From Pseudomonas sp. Tri1 (GTDB lineage: Bacteria; Pseudomonadota; Gammaproteobacteria; Pseudomonadales; Pseudomonadaceae): DNA of 64,000 nt. Where the stretch lies: contig NZ_CP072913.1 of the NCBI RefSeq assembly GCF_017968885.1, forward strand, positions 4,814,501 through 4,878,500. Reading direction: 5' to 3'. The position numbers were made by a program, and so were the translations under genes. Shown here piece by piece: positions 34,713-45,258 of the stretch. Each line of letters starts with the position of its first letter. Within the stretch, counting starts at the first letter, position 1. The notes below the pieces were generated by a model. That model was not told the DNA's origin. It saw nothing but the letters and a program-made list of their open reading frames with translations, and did not search any database.

Positions 34713-35681
34713 TCAGCCGCCGATGATTTTCATGATGGTCGCGCCGCCAGAGAACGCTACTTCCTGCTTATCCCCCAAGGCCTTGACCAGCAAGCGCTGT
34801 AGCGCCGGCAATGCCTGATGGCGAGGTTTATCCAAAAGGTCGCCGACGAAATGCCGGTTACTCGACGACAGGCAGCCATGCAACCAACCTGTAGAGGACA
34901 GCCGCAGCCGGGAGCAGGTACGGCAAAACGGCACGCTTTCGTTGGCGATCACGCCAAAGTGCCCAAGCCCAGGGATCTCGTAGCGTACCGCCGTGGCATC
35001 CACCGGCGCGTCGGCCTGCAGGTATTCGTATTGTTCGCCAATCAGGCTCAGCAGTTGTTGAAGACTGACGAACTGCTGCAAGAACGCGTTGGAGTCGCTG
35101 GCCAGGTGGCCCATGCGCATCAACTCGATAAAGCGCAACTCATAGCCGCGCGCCATGCAGTATTCGAGCAATGGCATTACCTGATCAAGGTTCTGCCCGC
35201 GCAACGGCACCATGTTGACCTTGATCTTCAGCCCCGCCGCCCGGGCCTGGTCCATGCCATCAAGCACCGTCGCCAAATCACCGCCGCGGGCGATGCTGCG
35301 AAAGGCAGCGGGGTCCAAGGTGTCGAGGGAAACGTTGATCCGGCGGATACCGGCGTTTACCAGCAATGGCAGTTTTTTCGCCAGCAACTGACCGTTGGTG
35401 GTCAGGCTGATGTCTTCCAGGCCCATCTGCCCAACCGCCGTCATGAAGCTTTCAAGCTTGGGACTGACCAGTGGCTCGCCACCGGTGATGCGCAACCGCT
35501 CGATGCCAGCGGCTTCAATCAGATAAGCCACACCCCGCGCCATGGCCTCGGCCGACAGTTCATCCTGCGCAGCCACCAGCCGCTTGCCGTTGGGCACGCA
35601 ATAAGTACAGGCGTAATTGCAGGCGGAAGTCAGGCTGATCCGCAAATTGCGGAAACGCCTGCCTTGACGGTCAACGATCAT
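34713..35681 (-). CDS. moaA: GTP 3',8-cyclase MoaA
   Basis: A 322-residue radical-SAM enzyme that starts molybdenum cofactor synthesis by turning GTP into 3',8-cyclo-GTP. The N-terminal cluster is Cys21, Cys25 and Cys28 (CNYACTYC), the C-terminal cluster Cys253, Cys256 and Cys270, and the chain ends in the conserved Gly-Gly. No other moa or moe genes are adjacent, so it may be one of two MoaA paralogues, as in P. aeruginosa. It could serve the molybdo-hydroxylase encoded near 56 kb. Confidence 0.93.
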   Translation of the reverse strand: MIVDRQGRRFRNLRISLTSACNYACTYCVPNGKRLVAAQDELSAEAMARGVAYLIEAAGIERLRITGGEPLVSPKLESFMTAVGQMGLEDISLTTNGQLLAKKLPLLVNAGIRRINVSLDTLDPAAFRSIARGGDLATVLDGMDQARAAGLKIKVNMVPLRGQNLDQVMPLLEYCMARGYELRFIELMRMGHLASDSNAFLQQFVSLQQLLSLIGEQYEYLQADAPVDATAVRYEIPGLGHFGVIANESVPFCRTCSRLRLSSTGWLHGCLSSSNRHFVGDLLDKPRHQALPALQRLLVKALGDKQEVAFSGGATIMKIIGG

Positions 35682-35715
35682 GGATCACTCCGGCGAAAGA
35701 AGAATCGGGCCCATG

Positions 35716-35739
35716 AAACTTGACCTTTAAATCAAGTTT
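35716..35739. promoter_or_regulatory. Inverted repeat upstream of moaA
   Basis: A perfect 8-bp inverted repeat, AAACTTGA and TCAAGTTT, separated by 8 bp and lying 34 bp upstream of the moaA start. It is a candidate operator. It differs from an Anr/Fnr box (TTGAT-N4-ATCAA) because the half-sites are two bases too far apart. Confidence 0.45.
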
Positions 35740-35775
35740 TCGCAAGACCCAAGCCTGAGTATATTCCTGGGGCAC

Positions 35776-35801
35776 TGCGCCATGTAAGCGGACATGGCGC
35801 A
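35776..35801. repeat. Perfect hairpin after the TetR gene
   Basis: TGCGCCATG and CATGGCGCA form a 9-bp perfect stem with an 8-base loop, 17 bp after the TetR stop codon. No T-run follows, so it may stabilise the transcript end rather than terminate it. Confidence 0.5.
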
Positions 35802-35817
35802 ATAAGGCATCTGAATG

Positions 35818-36456
35818 TCAGTTACTGGGGACGTCGGTATCGCGCTTGCGCTTGTTGCCCATGCGCACGCCAATGTCCATCAGGAACTGGAAGAAGCCTT
35901 CCTGATCTTCCAGCACGTTACTCCAGAAGGGCGAGTGATACAGCGCCACCGCGCCGTGCACCAACGCCCAGGCCGCGCAGTAATGGAAGTAAGGCGGCAC
36001 ATCTTCGAGCTTGCCTTCGCTGATCCGGCCCTTGATCAGCAGGGTCAGGCGTTCGAAGTTCGAGGCACGGATCTTGTGCAACTCCTCGACCATCTCCGGC
36101 ACCTGGTTGCCCTTGACCACCTTCTCTTCCAGGCGATCGAACAAGCGGTAACGCTGCGGGTCGCGCATGCGGAACTCGAAGTAGGCCCGAGACAGGGCTT
36201 CCTTGTCCTTGTCCACATCAGCCGAATGCAGCAGCTCGTTCAAATCGCGCTCGTAATCGAGCATCAGGCGCAGGTAGATCTCGGCCTTGGATTTGAAATG
36301 TTTATAGATCGTGCCTTTGCCGATACCCACGGCATCCGCAATCATCTCGACGGTGACACTGTCTTCACCTTGGTCGAGGAACAACTTGAGCGCGGTGTCG
36401 AGAATTTCCTGCTCGCGGCGACGAAACTCACGGACCTTACGGGGTTCTTTGTGCAT
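35818..36456 (-). CDS. TetR/AcrR-family transcriptional regulator
   Basis: A 212-residue regulator. The N-terminal helix-turn-helix is DSVTVEMIADAVGIGKGTIYKHF (about residues 32-54). The helical C-terminal half has no recognised ligand motif. It occupies the place of PA2957 in P. aeruginosa, beside the RgsA small RNA and tatD. Target genes are unknown. Confidence 0.92.
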   Translation of the reverse strand: MHKEPRKVREFRRREQEILDTALKLFLDQGEDSVTVEMIADAVGIGKGTIYKHFKSKAEIYLRLMLDYERDLNELLHSADVDKDKEALSRAYFEFRMRDPQRYRLFDRLEEKVVKGNQVPEMVEELHKIRASNFERLTLLIKGRISEGKLEDVPPYFHYCAAWALVHGAVALYHSPFWSNVLEDQEGFFQFLMDIGVRMGNKRKRDTDVPSN

Positions 36457-36713
36457 AAGAAAAAGGTCTGAAGGGTCAAAATTCGAAGCCGGGTATTATG
36501 CCTAACTTACGCAAAAATGCACGGATCATCCGTTCTCGGCCATCGTTCTTCGGAAAACCGTGCTGGCCCGGCTCCCCACTTTTCACACTATCACCCCGTA
36601 CCGGCAAGCTTTGGCGACAGTGAGAACTTATCCGAAGCGAGCGTATTCCAAATTTGTTTAAAAACCGTCCCGGCCAGACTGGACGCGTTGTGATACTGAT
36701 CAATACTTGAACT

Positions 36714-36831
36714 GTCGGGGCGACATCTCCCCCAAGTGACGCACCGATAAAGGTACCAACGGACCGCGTGCCTTTGTTTTACTCCTAATGGTCTTAACCC
36801 GGATTCACCCCCCAGAACCCGGGTTTTTTTT
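36714..36831 (+). ncRNA. rgsA: Small RNA RgsA (P16)
   Basis: The gap upstream of tatD has no ORF but ends in a clean plus-strand terminator: AACCCGG (36796-36802) pairs with CCGGGTT (36819-36825) and runs into eight T residues. A -10-like CAATACT at 36701-36707 puts the 5' end near 36714, giving about 118 nt. The first bases can form a GTCG-GGG-CGAC hairpin. Position between a TetR gene and tatD matches rgsA (PA2958.1) in PAO1, a GacA/RpoS-dependent RNA linked to oxidative-stress tolerance. The exact 5' end is estimated. Confidence 0.75.
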
Positions 36832-36840
36832 GCGTGGAAT

Positions 36841-37635
36841 TCAGGCCTGCATCGGCCGCACATGGGCCAGCGGAAACAATTGCTTAAAATTTTCCGTGGT
36901 CTGTTCGGCGAACCGCCCGTAAGACTCACCGCGCAACATCGCCAGAAACTCCGCTACCTCCCGGACGTATTGCGGAAGGTTCGGCTTGCCGCGATACGGA
37001 ATCGGCGCCAGGTACGGTGAGTCGGTTTCCACCAGCAGGCGATCGGCGGGCACTTTACTGGCCACGTCCCGCAGCGCGTCGGCATTGCGGAACGTGACAA
37101 TGCCGGAAAGGGAAATGTAATAACCCATGTCCAGCGCAGCCTTGGCCATGTCCCAGTCTTCGGTGAAGCAATGCAGCACACCGGCCTGGGGCAGCGCAGC
37201 GTCACGCAGCAAGGCCAAGGTATCGGCCCGGGCGCCCCGGGTGTGGATGATCACCGGTTTACCGGTCTGTTGCGCGGCCTCCAGGTGCAGCCGGAACGAG
37301 GCCTGCTGCACTTCGGCGGCTTGCGGCTCGTAGTGATAGTCCAGGCCGGTTTCGCCGATGGCGACCACCCGTGGGTGGTCCAGCTCACGCAACAGCCAGT
37401 CGAGGGCCGGTGTGGCATCGGGCTGGACATCCAGCGGATGGATACCGACCGAACAATCGACATCTTCATAGCGCTCGGCCAGCGCCTTGACGTCGGCGGC
37501 GTTGTCGGCACTGACCCCGATGCACAGGAAGTGCCCGACACCCCGTTGGCGGGCAGCGTCCAGCGCAGCATCCAGGGAGCCGTCATGGGCGGCGAGGTCG
37601 AGGCGGTCAAGGTGGCAATGGGAATCTACAAGCAT
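36841..37635 (-). CDS. TatD-family metal-dependent hydrolase
   Basis: A 264-residue TIM-barrel DNase/hydrolase. Metal ligands are in VDSHCHLD (His6, His8), and GETGLDYHY, IHTRGA, HCFTED and ETDSPYLAP are the other family motifs. It probably acts as a 3'-5' exonuclease or D-aminoacyl/peptide hydrolase in the cytoplasm. It is last in the tmk-holB-pilZ-tatD series, and its stop lies 10 bp from the end of convergent rgsA. Confidence 0.92.
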   Translation of the reverse strand: MLVDSHCHLDRLDLAAHDGSLDAALDAARQRGVGHFLCIGVSADNAADVKALAERYEDVDCSVGIHPLDVQPDATPALDWLLRELDHPRVVAIGETGLDYHYEPQAAEVQQASFRLHLEAAQQTGKPVIIHTRGARADTLALLRDAALPQAGVLHCFTEDWDMAKAALDMGYYISLSGIVTFRNADALRDVASKVPADRLLVETDSPYLAPIPYRGKPNLPQYVREVAEFLAMLRGESYGRFAEQTTENFKQLFPLAHVRPMQA

Positions 37636-37647
37636 AAAGGGCCGGGG

Positions 37648-38004
37648 CTACATCGTATGGGTGGGACGGTCGGACTTCAGGGTTCCGGCCAGGTGGGTTT
37701 CGATCTGATTGCGGGCCACATTGTCGCCGTCATTGAACTGCACGCCAACGCCAGCGGCACGGTTGCCCTGGGCACCTTTGGGGGTCATCCAGATCACCTT
37801 GCCGGCAACCGGGATCTTCTCCGGCTCATCCATCAGGCTCAACAGCATGAACACCTCATCGCCCAGGCGATAATTCTTGTTGGTGGGAATGAACAGGCCG
37901 CCGTTCTTGATGAAGGGCATGTAGGCGGCGTAAAGCACCGACTTATCCTTGATCGTCAGGGACAGGATGCCATTGCGTGGCCCAGGACTGACAGGTTCGT
38001 TCAT
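37648..38004 (-). CDS. pilZ: Type IV pilus assembly protein PilZ
   Basis: A 118-residue PilZ-domain protein of the founding PilZ kind, needed for type IV pilus assembly. It lacks the RxxxR and D/NxSxxG c-di-GMP contacts of other PilZ domains and is thought to work with PilB and FimX. Motifs include NGGLFIPTNKNYRLGDEVFML. It sits between holB and tatD, the usual order. Confidence 0.93.
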   Translation of the reverse strand: MNEPVSPGPRNGILSLTIKDKSVLYAAYMPFIKNGGLFIPTNKNYRLGDEVFMLLSLMDEPEKIPVAGKVIWMTPKGAQGNRAAGVGVQFNDGDNVARNQIETHLAGTLKSDRPTHTM

Positions 38005-38046
38005 GCTGATCTCCGCTGCAATTGAGCTGAGTTTAGGCCGTGTCTG

Positions 38047-39667
<1,621 letters not shown>

Positions 39668-39677
39668 TTAATCAAAG

Positions 39678-40838
39678 TCATTGCGCGCTCGGCGGCTCGC
39701 TGGCATTCGGTTCCGGGGCAGGTTGCTCTGCAGGTACCTGGGGCACAGCCTCGGGCGCGGTATCGGGCGATGCGGCGGGAATCGGCGCCTGCTCGTCCGG
39801 CGTGGCCGGAGCCGGGCTGGAGCGATAGTCAGCGCGACGCTTGAGTTGGAATTCACGCACGGCGTTGTTGTGCGCGTCCAGGTCATCGGAGAACACGTGG
39901 CTGCCATCACCGCGGGCGACAAAGTAAAGGCTGTTCCCCGACGCGGGGTTCAACGCCGCGTGAATCGCCTCGCGCCCCACCATCGCAATCGGCGTTGGTG
40001 GCAGGCCCGGAATCAAATAGGTGTTGTACGGATTTTCTTCTTTGAGATGGGCACGGGTGAGCTTGCCCGTGTAGCGCTCGCCCAAGCCGTAGATCACCGT
40101 AGGGTCGGTTTGCAGCAGCATGCCCAGGCGCATGCGCCGCACGAACACGCCGGCAATCTGCCCACGCTCCTGGGGCACACCGGTTTCCTTTTCCACCAAG
40201 GACGCCATGATCAGGGCCTGATAGGGTTGGGTATAAGGTACATCGGCGGCACGCTGCTCCCATTCTCTGGCCAGCACATCTTCCAGTCGGTCATAGGCTT
40301 TTTTCAGCAGGTCGGCATCCGATGTACCGCGCACAAAGCGATAGGTGTCCGGAAAAAACCGGCCCTCGGGAAATACCCCAGAATGACCAAGACGCTCCAT
40401 CACCTGGCTGTCGCTCAGGCCGGTGAGGGTCTGCTGGAGTTTTTCATCCTTGGCCAGCGCCGCACGAACCTGACGGAAGTTCCAGCCTTCCACCAGCGTC
40501 ACGCTGTACTGCACCACATCCCCGCGTTTCCAGACACCGATCAGGCCTTCCATCGTCATGCCTGGGACCATCCGATATTCACCGGAGTGCAATGGCTGGT
40601 CGGCGAGATTGAAGCGCCAATAGACCCGCAACCAGAAGGCGTCCTTGATCAGGCCGTCGGCTTCGAGGCGCTTGAGGGTTCCGGTCGGGGTGGTCCCGTT
40701 GGGTACGTCCAGCAGTTCTTCCTGGGTGATGTTCAGCGGCTGTAGCAGCGCCGAATGGATTTTCCAGGCCGAAGCGCCCAACAACAGCCCTGCCAGAACC
40801 AGTCCGGTTTCCAGCAGCAGCAAGAATTTACGTCTCAC
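39678..40838 (-). CDS. mltG: Endolytic peptidoglycan transglycosylase MltG
   Basis: A 386-residue YceG-family enzyme that cuts nascent peptidoglycan and ends glycan chains. An N-terminal membrane anchor spans residues 5-24. The catalytic Glu216 lies in ASLVEKETG. PTVIYGLG and NPYNTYLIPGLPPTPI are family motifs. The last 45 or so residues are Pro/Ala/Glu-rich and probably disordered, an extension beyond the E. coli protein. It follows pabC by 3 bp. Confidence 0.95.
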   Translation of the reverse strand: MRRKFLLLLETGLVLAGLLLGASAWKIHSALLQPLNITQEELLDVPNGTTPTGTLKRLEADGLIKDAFWLRVYWRFNLADQPLHSGEYRMVPGMTMEGLIGVWKRGDVVQYSVTLVEGWNFRQVRAALAKDEKLQQTLTGLSDSQVMERLGHSGVFPEGRFFPDTYRFVRGTSDADLLKKAYDRLEDVLAREWEQRAADVPYTQPYQALIMASLVEKETGVPQERGQIAGVFVRRMRLGMLLQTDPTVIYGLGERYTGKLTRAHLKEENPYNTYLIPGLPPTPIAMVGREAIHAALNPASGNSLYFVARGDGSHVFSDDLDAHNNAVREFQLKRRADYRSSPAPATPDEQAPIPAASPDTAPEAVPQVPAEQPAPEPNASEPPSAQ

Positions 40839-40841
40839 GAA

Positions 40842-41657
40842 TCAAACATCCAATAGCGCGCGGGCAAGGGTCTGCAGTTTACGGGTGAGCGGCCCAACCG
40901 ACCAGCGCGTCGAACCACATGCGAACACTGGCCACACGCCATAAACGCTGTTGCAGACGAAGACTTCATCGGCCTGTTGCAGTTGTTCGAGGCTAATGTC
41001 AGTGATTTGCGTGGCAATGCCTTGAGACTCGGCTTGAAACAATAATTCTGCACGCATCACGCCGGCCACGCCGCAACGGCTCAGATCCGCCGTGACCAAC
41101 ACACCGTCGCGCACCAGGAACAGGTTGCTGAAGACACCTTCGATCACCCGTCCGGACGTATCCAGCATCAAGCCTTCGGCATGTTCCGAGTCGGCCCATT
41201 CAGCACGGGCCAGCACTTGTTCAAGGCGATTGAGATGTTTCAGGCCGGCGAGCAAGGGCTGCTCGGACAAGCGCACGGTGCAAGGAAACAGGCGAATGCC
41301 TTGTTCGGCGTGGGCCGCGGGATAAGCGGCCGACGGGCTCCCTTGCAGGATGCGCCGGGCCGTGGCCGAGGGATCAGCGGCATAACCGCGCAAGCTGTCC
41401 CCACGGGTCACGATCAGCTTCAGCACGCCGTCGCCCAGGCACCGGGCGTAGGCACCCAGCTCAGTACTCAACGCGGTCATGTCGACCTTGAGCGCCAAGC
41501 GCCGGCAACCTGTTTCCAGGCGTTGCAGATGACGGTCCAGCAACACTGGCCCGCCCTTGCGCACAGCGATGGTTTCAAACAACCCATCGCCGTAAGCCAG
41601 GCCGCGATCTTTCAGCGACAGGACGTCGGCCGGTTGACCGTCGACCCAGCTTTCCAT
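40842..41657 (-). CDS. pabC: Aminodeoxychorismate lyase
   Basis: A 271-residue PLP enzyme of fold type IV that makes p-aminobenzoate for folate. DRGLAYGDGLFETIAV and LKLIVTRGDSLRGYA are family motifs; the second holds the expected PLP lysine. The ATG at 41657 shares a base with the fabF stop (TGATG), so translation is coupled. The fabF-pabC-mltG-tmk-holB order is conserved in gammaproteobacteria. Confidence 0.93.
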   Translation of the reverse strand: MESWVDGQPADVLSLKDRGLAYGDGLFETIAVRKGGPVLLDRHLQRLETGCRRLALKVDMTALSTELGAYARCLGDGVLKLIVTRGDSLRGYAADPSATARRILQGSPSAAYPAAHAEQGIRLFPCTVRLSEQPLLAGLKHLNRLEQVLARAEWADSEHAEGLMLDTSGRVIEGVFSNLFLVRDGVLVTADLSRCGVAGVMRAELLFQAESQGIATQITDISLEQLQQADEVFVCNSVYGVWPVFACGSTRWSVGPLTRKLQTLARALLDV

Positions 41658-42901
41658 CAACCGGCGAACCGGCGGAACACCAGCGAGCCGTTGGTCCCAC
41701 CAAAGCCGAAGGAGTTGGACAACACCACATCGATGTCCATGCCGCGGGCGGTGTGCGGCACGAAGTCCAGGTCGCAGCCTTCGTCCGGCTCATCGAGGTT
41801 GATGGTCGGCGGCGCGGTCTGGCTGTTGATCGCCAGGACGCTGAAGATCGCTTCCACCGCCCCTGCCGCACCCAGCAGGTGGCCGGTCATGGACTTGGTC
41901 GAGCTGACCGCCAGCTTGTAGGCGTGCTCGCCGAACACGGTCTTGATCGCCTGGGCTTCGGCCAAATCGCCAGCCGGGGTCGAAGTGCCGTGGGCATTGA
42001 TGTACTGGACCTGCTCACCGTTGATTTTCGCGTCACGCAAGGCGTTGGCGATACAACGGGCAGCACCGGCACCGTCGGCCGGTGGCGACGTCATGTGGTA
42101 GGCGTCGCCACTGGTACCAAAGCCGATCAGTTCGGCATAGATGGTCGCACCACGTGCCTTGGCATGTTCCAGCTCTTCGAGTACCAACGCACCGGCACCG
42201 TCGGACAGCACAAAGCCATCGCGCCCCTTGTCCCACGGGCGGCTCGCCCGGGCCGGTTCATCGTTGCGGGTGGACAACGCACGGGAGGCACCGAAGCCAC
42301 CCATGCCCAAGCCGCAAGCTGCCATTTCGGCGCCGCCGGCAATCATCACGTCGGCTTCGTCGTACATGATGTTGCGCGCGGCCATGCCGATGCAGTGGGT
42401 CCCGGTGGTGCACGCCGTGGCAATGGCGTAGTTAGGTCCCTGGGCACCCAGGTGGATGGACAGGAAACCGGAAATCATGTTGATGATCGAGCCCGGTACA
42501 AAGAACGGAGAAATCCGTCGCGGCCCCGACTCGTGCAGCGTGCGGCTGGTTTCCTCGATATTGGTCAGACCGCCAATACCCGAGCCCATGGCCACGCCGA
42601 TGCGTTCACGGTTGGCATCGGTGACTTCCAGGCCAGCGTTACGCACCGCCTGGAAACCGGCTGCCAGGCCGTATTGAATGAACAGGTCAAGTTTGCGGGC
42701 TTCCTTGACCGACAGGTATTCCTCGACATTGAAGCCCTTTACCGAGCCGCCAAAACGGGTGGAATAGGCAGAAAGGTCGGTGTGTTCGATCAGACCAATG
42801 CCACTGCGGCCAGCCAGAATGCCCTGCCAGCTGCTTGGCACATCCGTGCCCAGTGGCGACAACATACCCATACCGGTGACTACGACGCGTCTACGCGACA
42901 C
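41657..42901 (-). CDS. fabF: 3-oxoacyl-ACP synthase II
   Basis: A 414-residue condensing enzyme that lengthens acyl-ACP, and is needed for cis-vaccenate. The catalytic Cys164 lies in TACTTGTHC, with His304 (NAHGTST), Lys336 and His341 ([12 protein letters not shown]). A terminator separates it from acpP upstream, so only part of its transcription comes from the acpP promoter. Confidence 0.97.
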   Translation of the reverse strand: MSRRRVVVTGMGMLSPLGTDVPSSWQGILAGRSGIGLIEHTDLSAYSTRFGGSVKGFNVEEYLSVKEARKLDLFIQYGLAAGFQAVRNAGLEVTDANRERIGVAMGSGIGGLTNIEETSRTLHESGPRRISPFFVPGSIINMISGFLSIHLGAQGPNYAIATACTTGTHCIGMAARNIMYDEADVMIAGGAEMAACGLGMGGFGASRALSTRNDEPARASRPWDKGRDGFVLSDGAGALVLEELEHAKARGATIYAELIGFGTSGDAYHMTSPPADGAGAARCIANALRDAKINGEQVQYINAHGTSTPAGDLAEAQAIKTVFGEHAYKLAVSSTKSMTGHLLGAAGAVEAIFSVLAINSQTAPPTINLDEPDEGCDLDFVPHTARGMDIDVVLSNSFGFGGTNGSLVFRRFAG

Positions 42902-42945
42902 AGCACTCTCCTTTTTCTAATGACGACTTTGCATCAGGCCTAAAG

Positions 42946-42980
42946 AAAAAACCGCACGCCGTGATGGCAGTGCGGTTTTT
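42946..42980. terminator. Bidirectional terminator between acpP and fabF
   Basis: AAAAACCGCAC and GTGCGGTTTTT form an 11-bp stem with a 12-13 base loop and U-tracts on both strands. It lies 29 bp after the acpP stop and is likely to cut off part of the abundant acpP transcript. Confidence 0.88.
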
Positions 42981-43009
42981 CCATGACAGCTAGCGACGAC
43001 TAAAAACAA

Positions 43010-43246
43010 TTACGCCTGGTGGCTGGTAACGTAGTCGATAGCAGCTTGTACAGTAGTGATCTTCTCAGCTTCTTCGTCAGGGATTTCGGTCTCGAATTCC
43101 TCTTCCAGAGCCATCACCAGCTCAACGGTGTCAAGGGAGTCGGCACCCAGGTCTTCAACGAAGGAAGCGGTGTTCACAACTTCTTCTTCTTTAACGCCCA
43201 GTTGCTCGGCAACGATTTTCTTGACGCGCTCTTCGATGGTGCTCAT
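43010..43246 (-). CDS. acpP: Acyl carrier protein
   Basis: The 78-residue acidic carrier of growing acyl chains. The phosphopantetheine serine is Ser37 in [10 protein letters not shown]. It has its own promoter (43299-43326) and a downstream terminator, in keeping with its need for high expression. Confidence 0.98.
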   Translation of the reverse strand: MSTIEERVKKIVAEQLGVKEEEVVNTASFVEDLGADSLDTVELVMALEEEFETEIPDEEAEKITTVQAAIDYVTSHQA

Positions 43247-43298
43247 ACCTTGTTTTCACTCCTAATGGACAAATTCAGGCAGCTGGCCGGTGGGTAAG

Positions 43299-43326
43299 TG
43301 TATAGAAGAACTTTTCGGTTTTTCAA
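43299..43326 (-). promoter_or_regulatory. acpP promoter
   Basis: On the minus strand, -35 TTGAAA (43321-43326), a 16-bp spacer and -10 TATACA (43299-43304). The -35 lies inside a hairpin with arms TTTCGGTT and AACCGAAA, which may also act as a weak end signal for upstream fabG transcripts. The predicted leader is about 45 nt. Confidence 0.6.
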
Positions 43327-43437
43327 CCGAAAGCTTCACTCCTCAAACCCCGCGGCCCGCCGTCTATAAATTGATTGCAGCTTTATAACGGATTTTAGAC
43401 AGCTCGTATGACATTTTTTTGAAGCAATCCGTCACAT

Positions 43438-44181
43438 TTAACTCATGTACATCCCGCCGTTTACCGGGATTGTAGCCCCGGTCACGTATGCCGCACCGTC
43501 CGATGCAAGAAAAGCGACCACAGACGCGATTTCTTGAGCTTGCCCCAGACGACCCAGCGGAATTTGTGTCTGCAACGCTTCACGCTGTGCTTCCGGCAGT
43601 TCACGGGTCATGTCGGTGTCGATAAAACCCGGGGCTACCGAGTTTACCGTAATCGAGCGCGAACCCACTTCACGCGCCAGTGCACGGCTGAAACCTTCCA
43701 GACCGGCCTTCGCCGCAGCATAGTTTACTTGGCCTGCGTTGCCCATGGCACCCACAACCGAACCAATACTGATAATTCGCCCCCAACGAGCCTTGGTCAT
43801 GCCGCGCAGAACCCCCTTGGACAGCCGGTACAGGCTGTTCAGGTTGGTGTCGATCACGTCGAACCATTCGTCATCTTTCATGCGCATCATCAAGTTATCG
43901 CGGGTGATACCGGCATTATTGACCAGGATCGCCGGCGCGCCGAACTGCTCCTGAATGCTTGCCAACACCGCCGCAACAGATTCGTCGCTGGTGACATTCA
44001 GTTCCAGGCCGGCGCCTTGAATATCGTTTTCCTTCAGGGTCGCGGCGATGCGCTCGGCGCCCGAAGCGGAAGTCGCGGTGCCCACGACGATGGCGCCTTG
44101 ACGACCCAGTTCCAGGGCAATGGCCTGGCCGATGCCACGGCTTGCACCGGTCACCAGTGCAACTTTACCTTGCAGACTCAT
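43438..44181 (-). CDS. fabG: 3-oxoacyl-ACP reductase
   Basis: The 247-residue NADPH-dependent reductase of fatty-acid synthesis. TGASRGIG is at residues 11-18, NNAG at about 88-91, and the catalytic Ser141, Tyr154 and Lys158 (YAAAK) are intact. It follows fabD by 15 bp and precedes acpP, the standard order. Confidence 0.97.
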   Translation of the reverse strand: MSLQGKVALVTGASRGIGQAIALELGRQGAIVVGTATSASGAERIAATLKENDIQGAGLELNVTSDESVAAVLASIQEQFGAPAILVNNAGITRDNLMMRMKDDEWFDVIDTNLNSLYRLSKGVLRGMTKARWGRIISIGSVVGAMGNAGQVNYAAAKAGLEGFSRALAREVGSRSITVNSVAPGFIDTDMTRELPEAQREALQTQIPLGRLGQAQEIASVVAFLASDGAAYVTGATIPVNGGMYMS

Positions 44182-44196
44182 GCAAGCTTCTCCTGT

Positions 44197-45135
44197 TCAG
44201 GCTTGTGCTGCACGGGTGGCAGCGAAAGCGTCTGGGGTATTGAGGTTGGAAGTCGATACGCCTTCGGCGCAGCGTTTGTTCAGACCGGCCAGCACTTTGC
44301 CAGGGCCGCACTCGACCAGTTCGGTCGCGCCCTTGGCTGCCAGGGTCTGCACCGATTCGACCCAACGAACCGGTTTGTAGAGTTGTTCCAGCAGGTCGCG
44401 CTTGAGGGTCTCGAGATCCGCCGCGACATTGGCGCTGACGTTCTGCACCACGGGAATCTGTGGCGCCTGCCAATCGATGGCGGCGATGGACTCGGCAAAA
44501 CGCTCAGCGGCCGGGCGCATCAGTTCACAGTGCGACGGCACGCTGACCGGTAGCGGCATGGCGCGCTTGGCACCACGAGCCTTGCAACCTTCGATGGCGC
44601 GCTCGACAGCAGCCTTGGCACCGGCGATCACCACCTGGCCCGGCGAGTTGAAGTTGACCGCGCTGACCACATCACCTTGAGCGGCTTCGGCACAGGCTGC
44701 CAGCACATCGGCATCTTCCAGGCCGAGGATCGCGGCCATGCCGCCCTGCCCGGCCGGAACAGCCTCCTGCATCAGTTGGCCACGACGCTCCACCAGCTTC
44801 ACCGCATCGCCCAGGCTCAGGCTGCCGGCTGCCACGAGGGCGCTGTATTCGCCCAGGCTGTGACCGGCGACAAACGCCGGGCGCGCGCCACCCTCAGCCA
44901 GCCACAGACGCCAGAGCGCGATCGAGGCGGTCAGGATGGCCGGCTGGGTTTTATCGGTTTGATTGAGTTGCTCTTCCGGCCCTTGCTGGGTCAGCGCCCA
45001 CAGGTCGTAGCCGAGTGCATCGGAAGCTTCTTTGAATGTTTCGAGGATCAGCGGGTATTGCGCGCCCAGCTCGGCCAGCATGCCGAGGGACTGCGAACCC
45101 TGTCCTGGAAAGACGAATGCGAGGGAAGCAGACAT
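44197..45135 (-). CDS. fabD: Malonyl-CoA:ACP transacylase
   Basis: A 312-residue enzyme loading malonate onto ACP. The active Ser93 lies in GHSLGEYSAL, and the partner His in SVPSHCELM. The 123-bp gap to plsX has a hairpin with a T-tract, so fabD may also have its own promoter. No fabH gene stands between plsX and fabD, unlike E. coli. Confidence 0.97.
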   Translation of the reverse strand: MSASLAFVFPGQGSQSLGMLAELGAQYPLILETFKEASDALGYDLWALTQQGPEEQLNQTDKTQPAILTASIALWRLWLAEGGARPAFVAGHSLGEYSALVAAGSLSLGDAVKLVERRGQLMQEAVPAGQGGMAAILGLEDADVLAACAEAAQGDVVSAVNFNSPGQVVIAGAKAAVERAIEGCKARGAKRAMPLPVSVPSHCELMRPAAERFAESIAAIDWQAPQIPVVQNVSANVAADLETLKRDLLEQLYKPVRWVESVQTLAAKGATELVECGPGKVLAGLNKRCAEGVSTSNLNTPDAFAATRAAQA

Positions 45136-45164
45136 GAAAACAAAGCCCCTAATGATCTTGTCGT

Positions 45165-45189
45165 CAAAAATTGACGCCCCTGGGGGCGC
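45165..45189 (-). terminator. Hairpin with T-tract between plsX and fabD
   Basis: The gap between plsX and fabD carries CGCCCC (45175-45180) opposite GGGGCG (45183-45188), with TTTTT on the minus strand next to it. The loop would be small. It lies just upstream of fabD in the plsX-fabD gap only if transcription is read toward fabG; its role as attenuator or terminator is uncertain. Confidence 0.3.
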
Positions 45190-45258
45190 TAGGAAACTGA
45201 CAGTTGGATGGCCGGTTGAACCGACCGGTCACATTTAAGCATTGTCGGACGAAAACGC

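Noticed and set aside
35716..35739. Anr/Fnr box before moaA
   Set aside because: The TTGA and TCAA half-sites are separated by 8 bp, not the 6 bp of the Anr/Fnr consensus.
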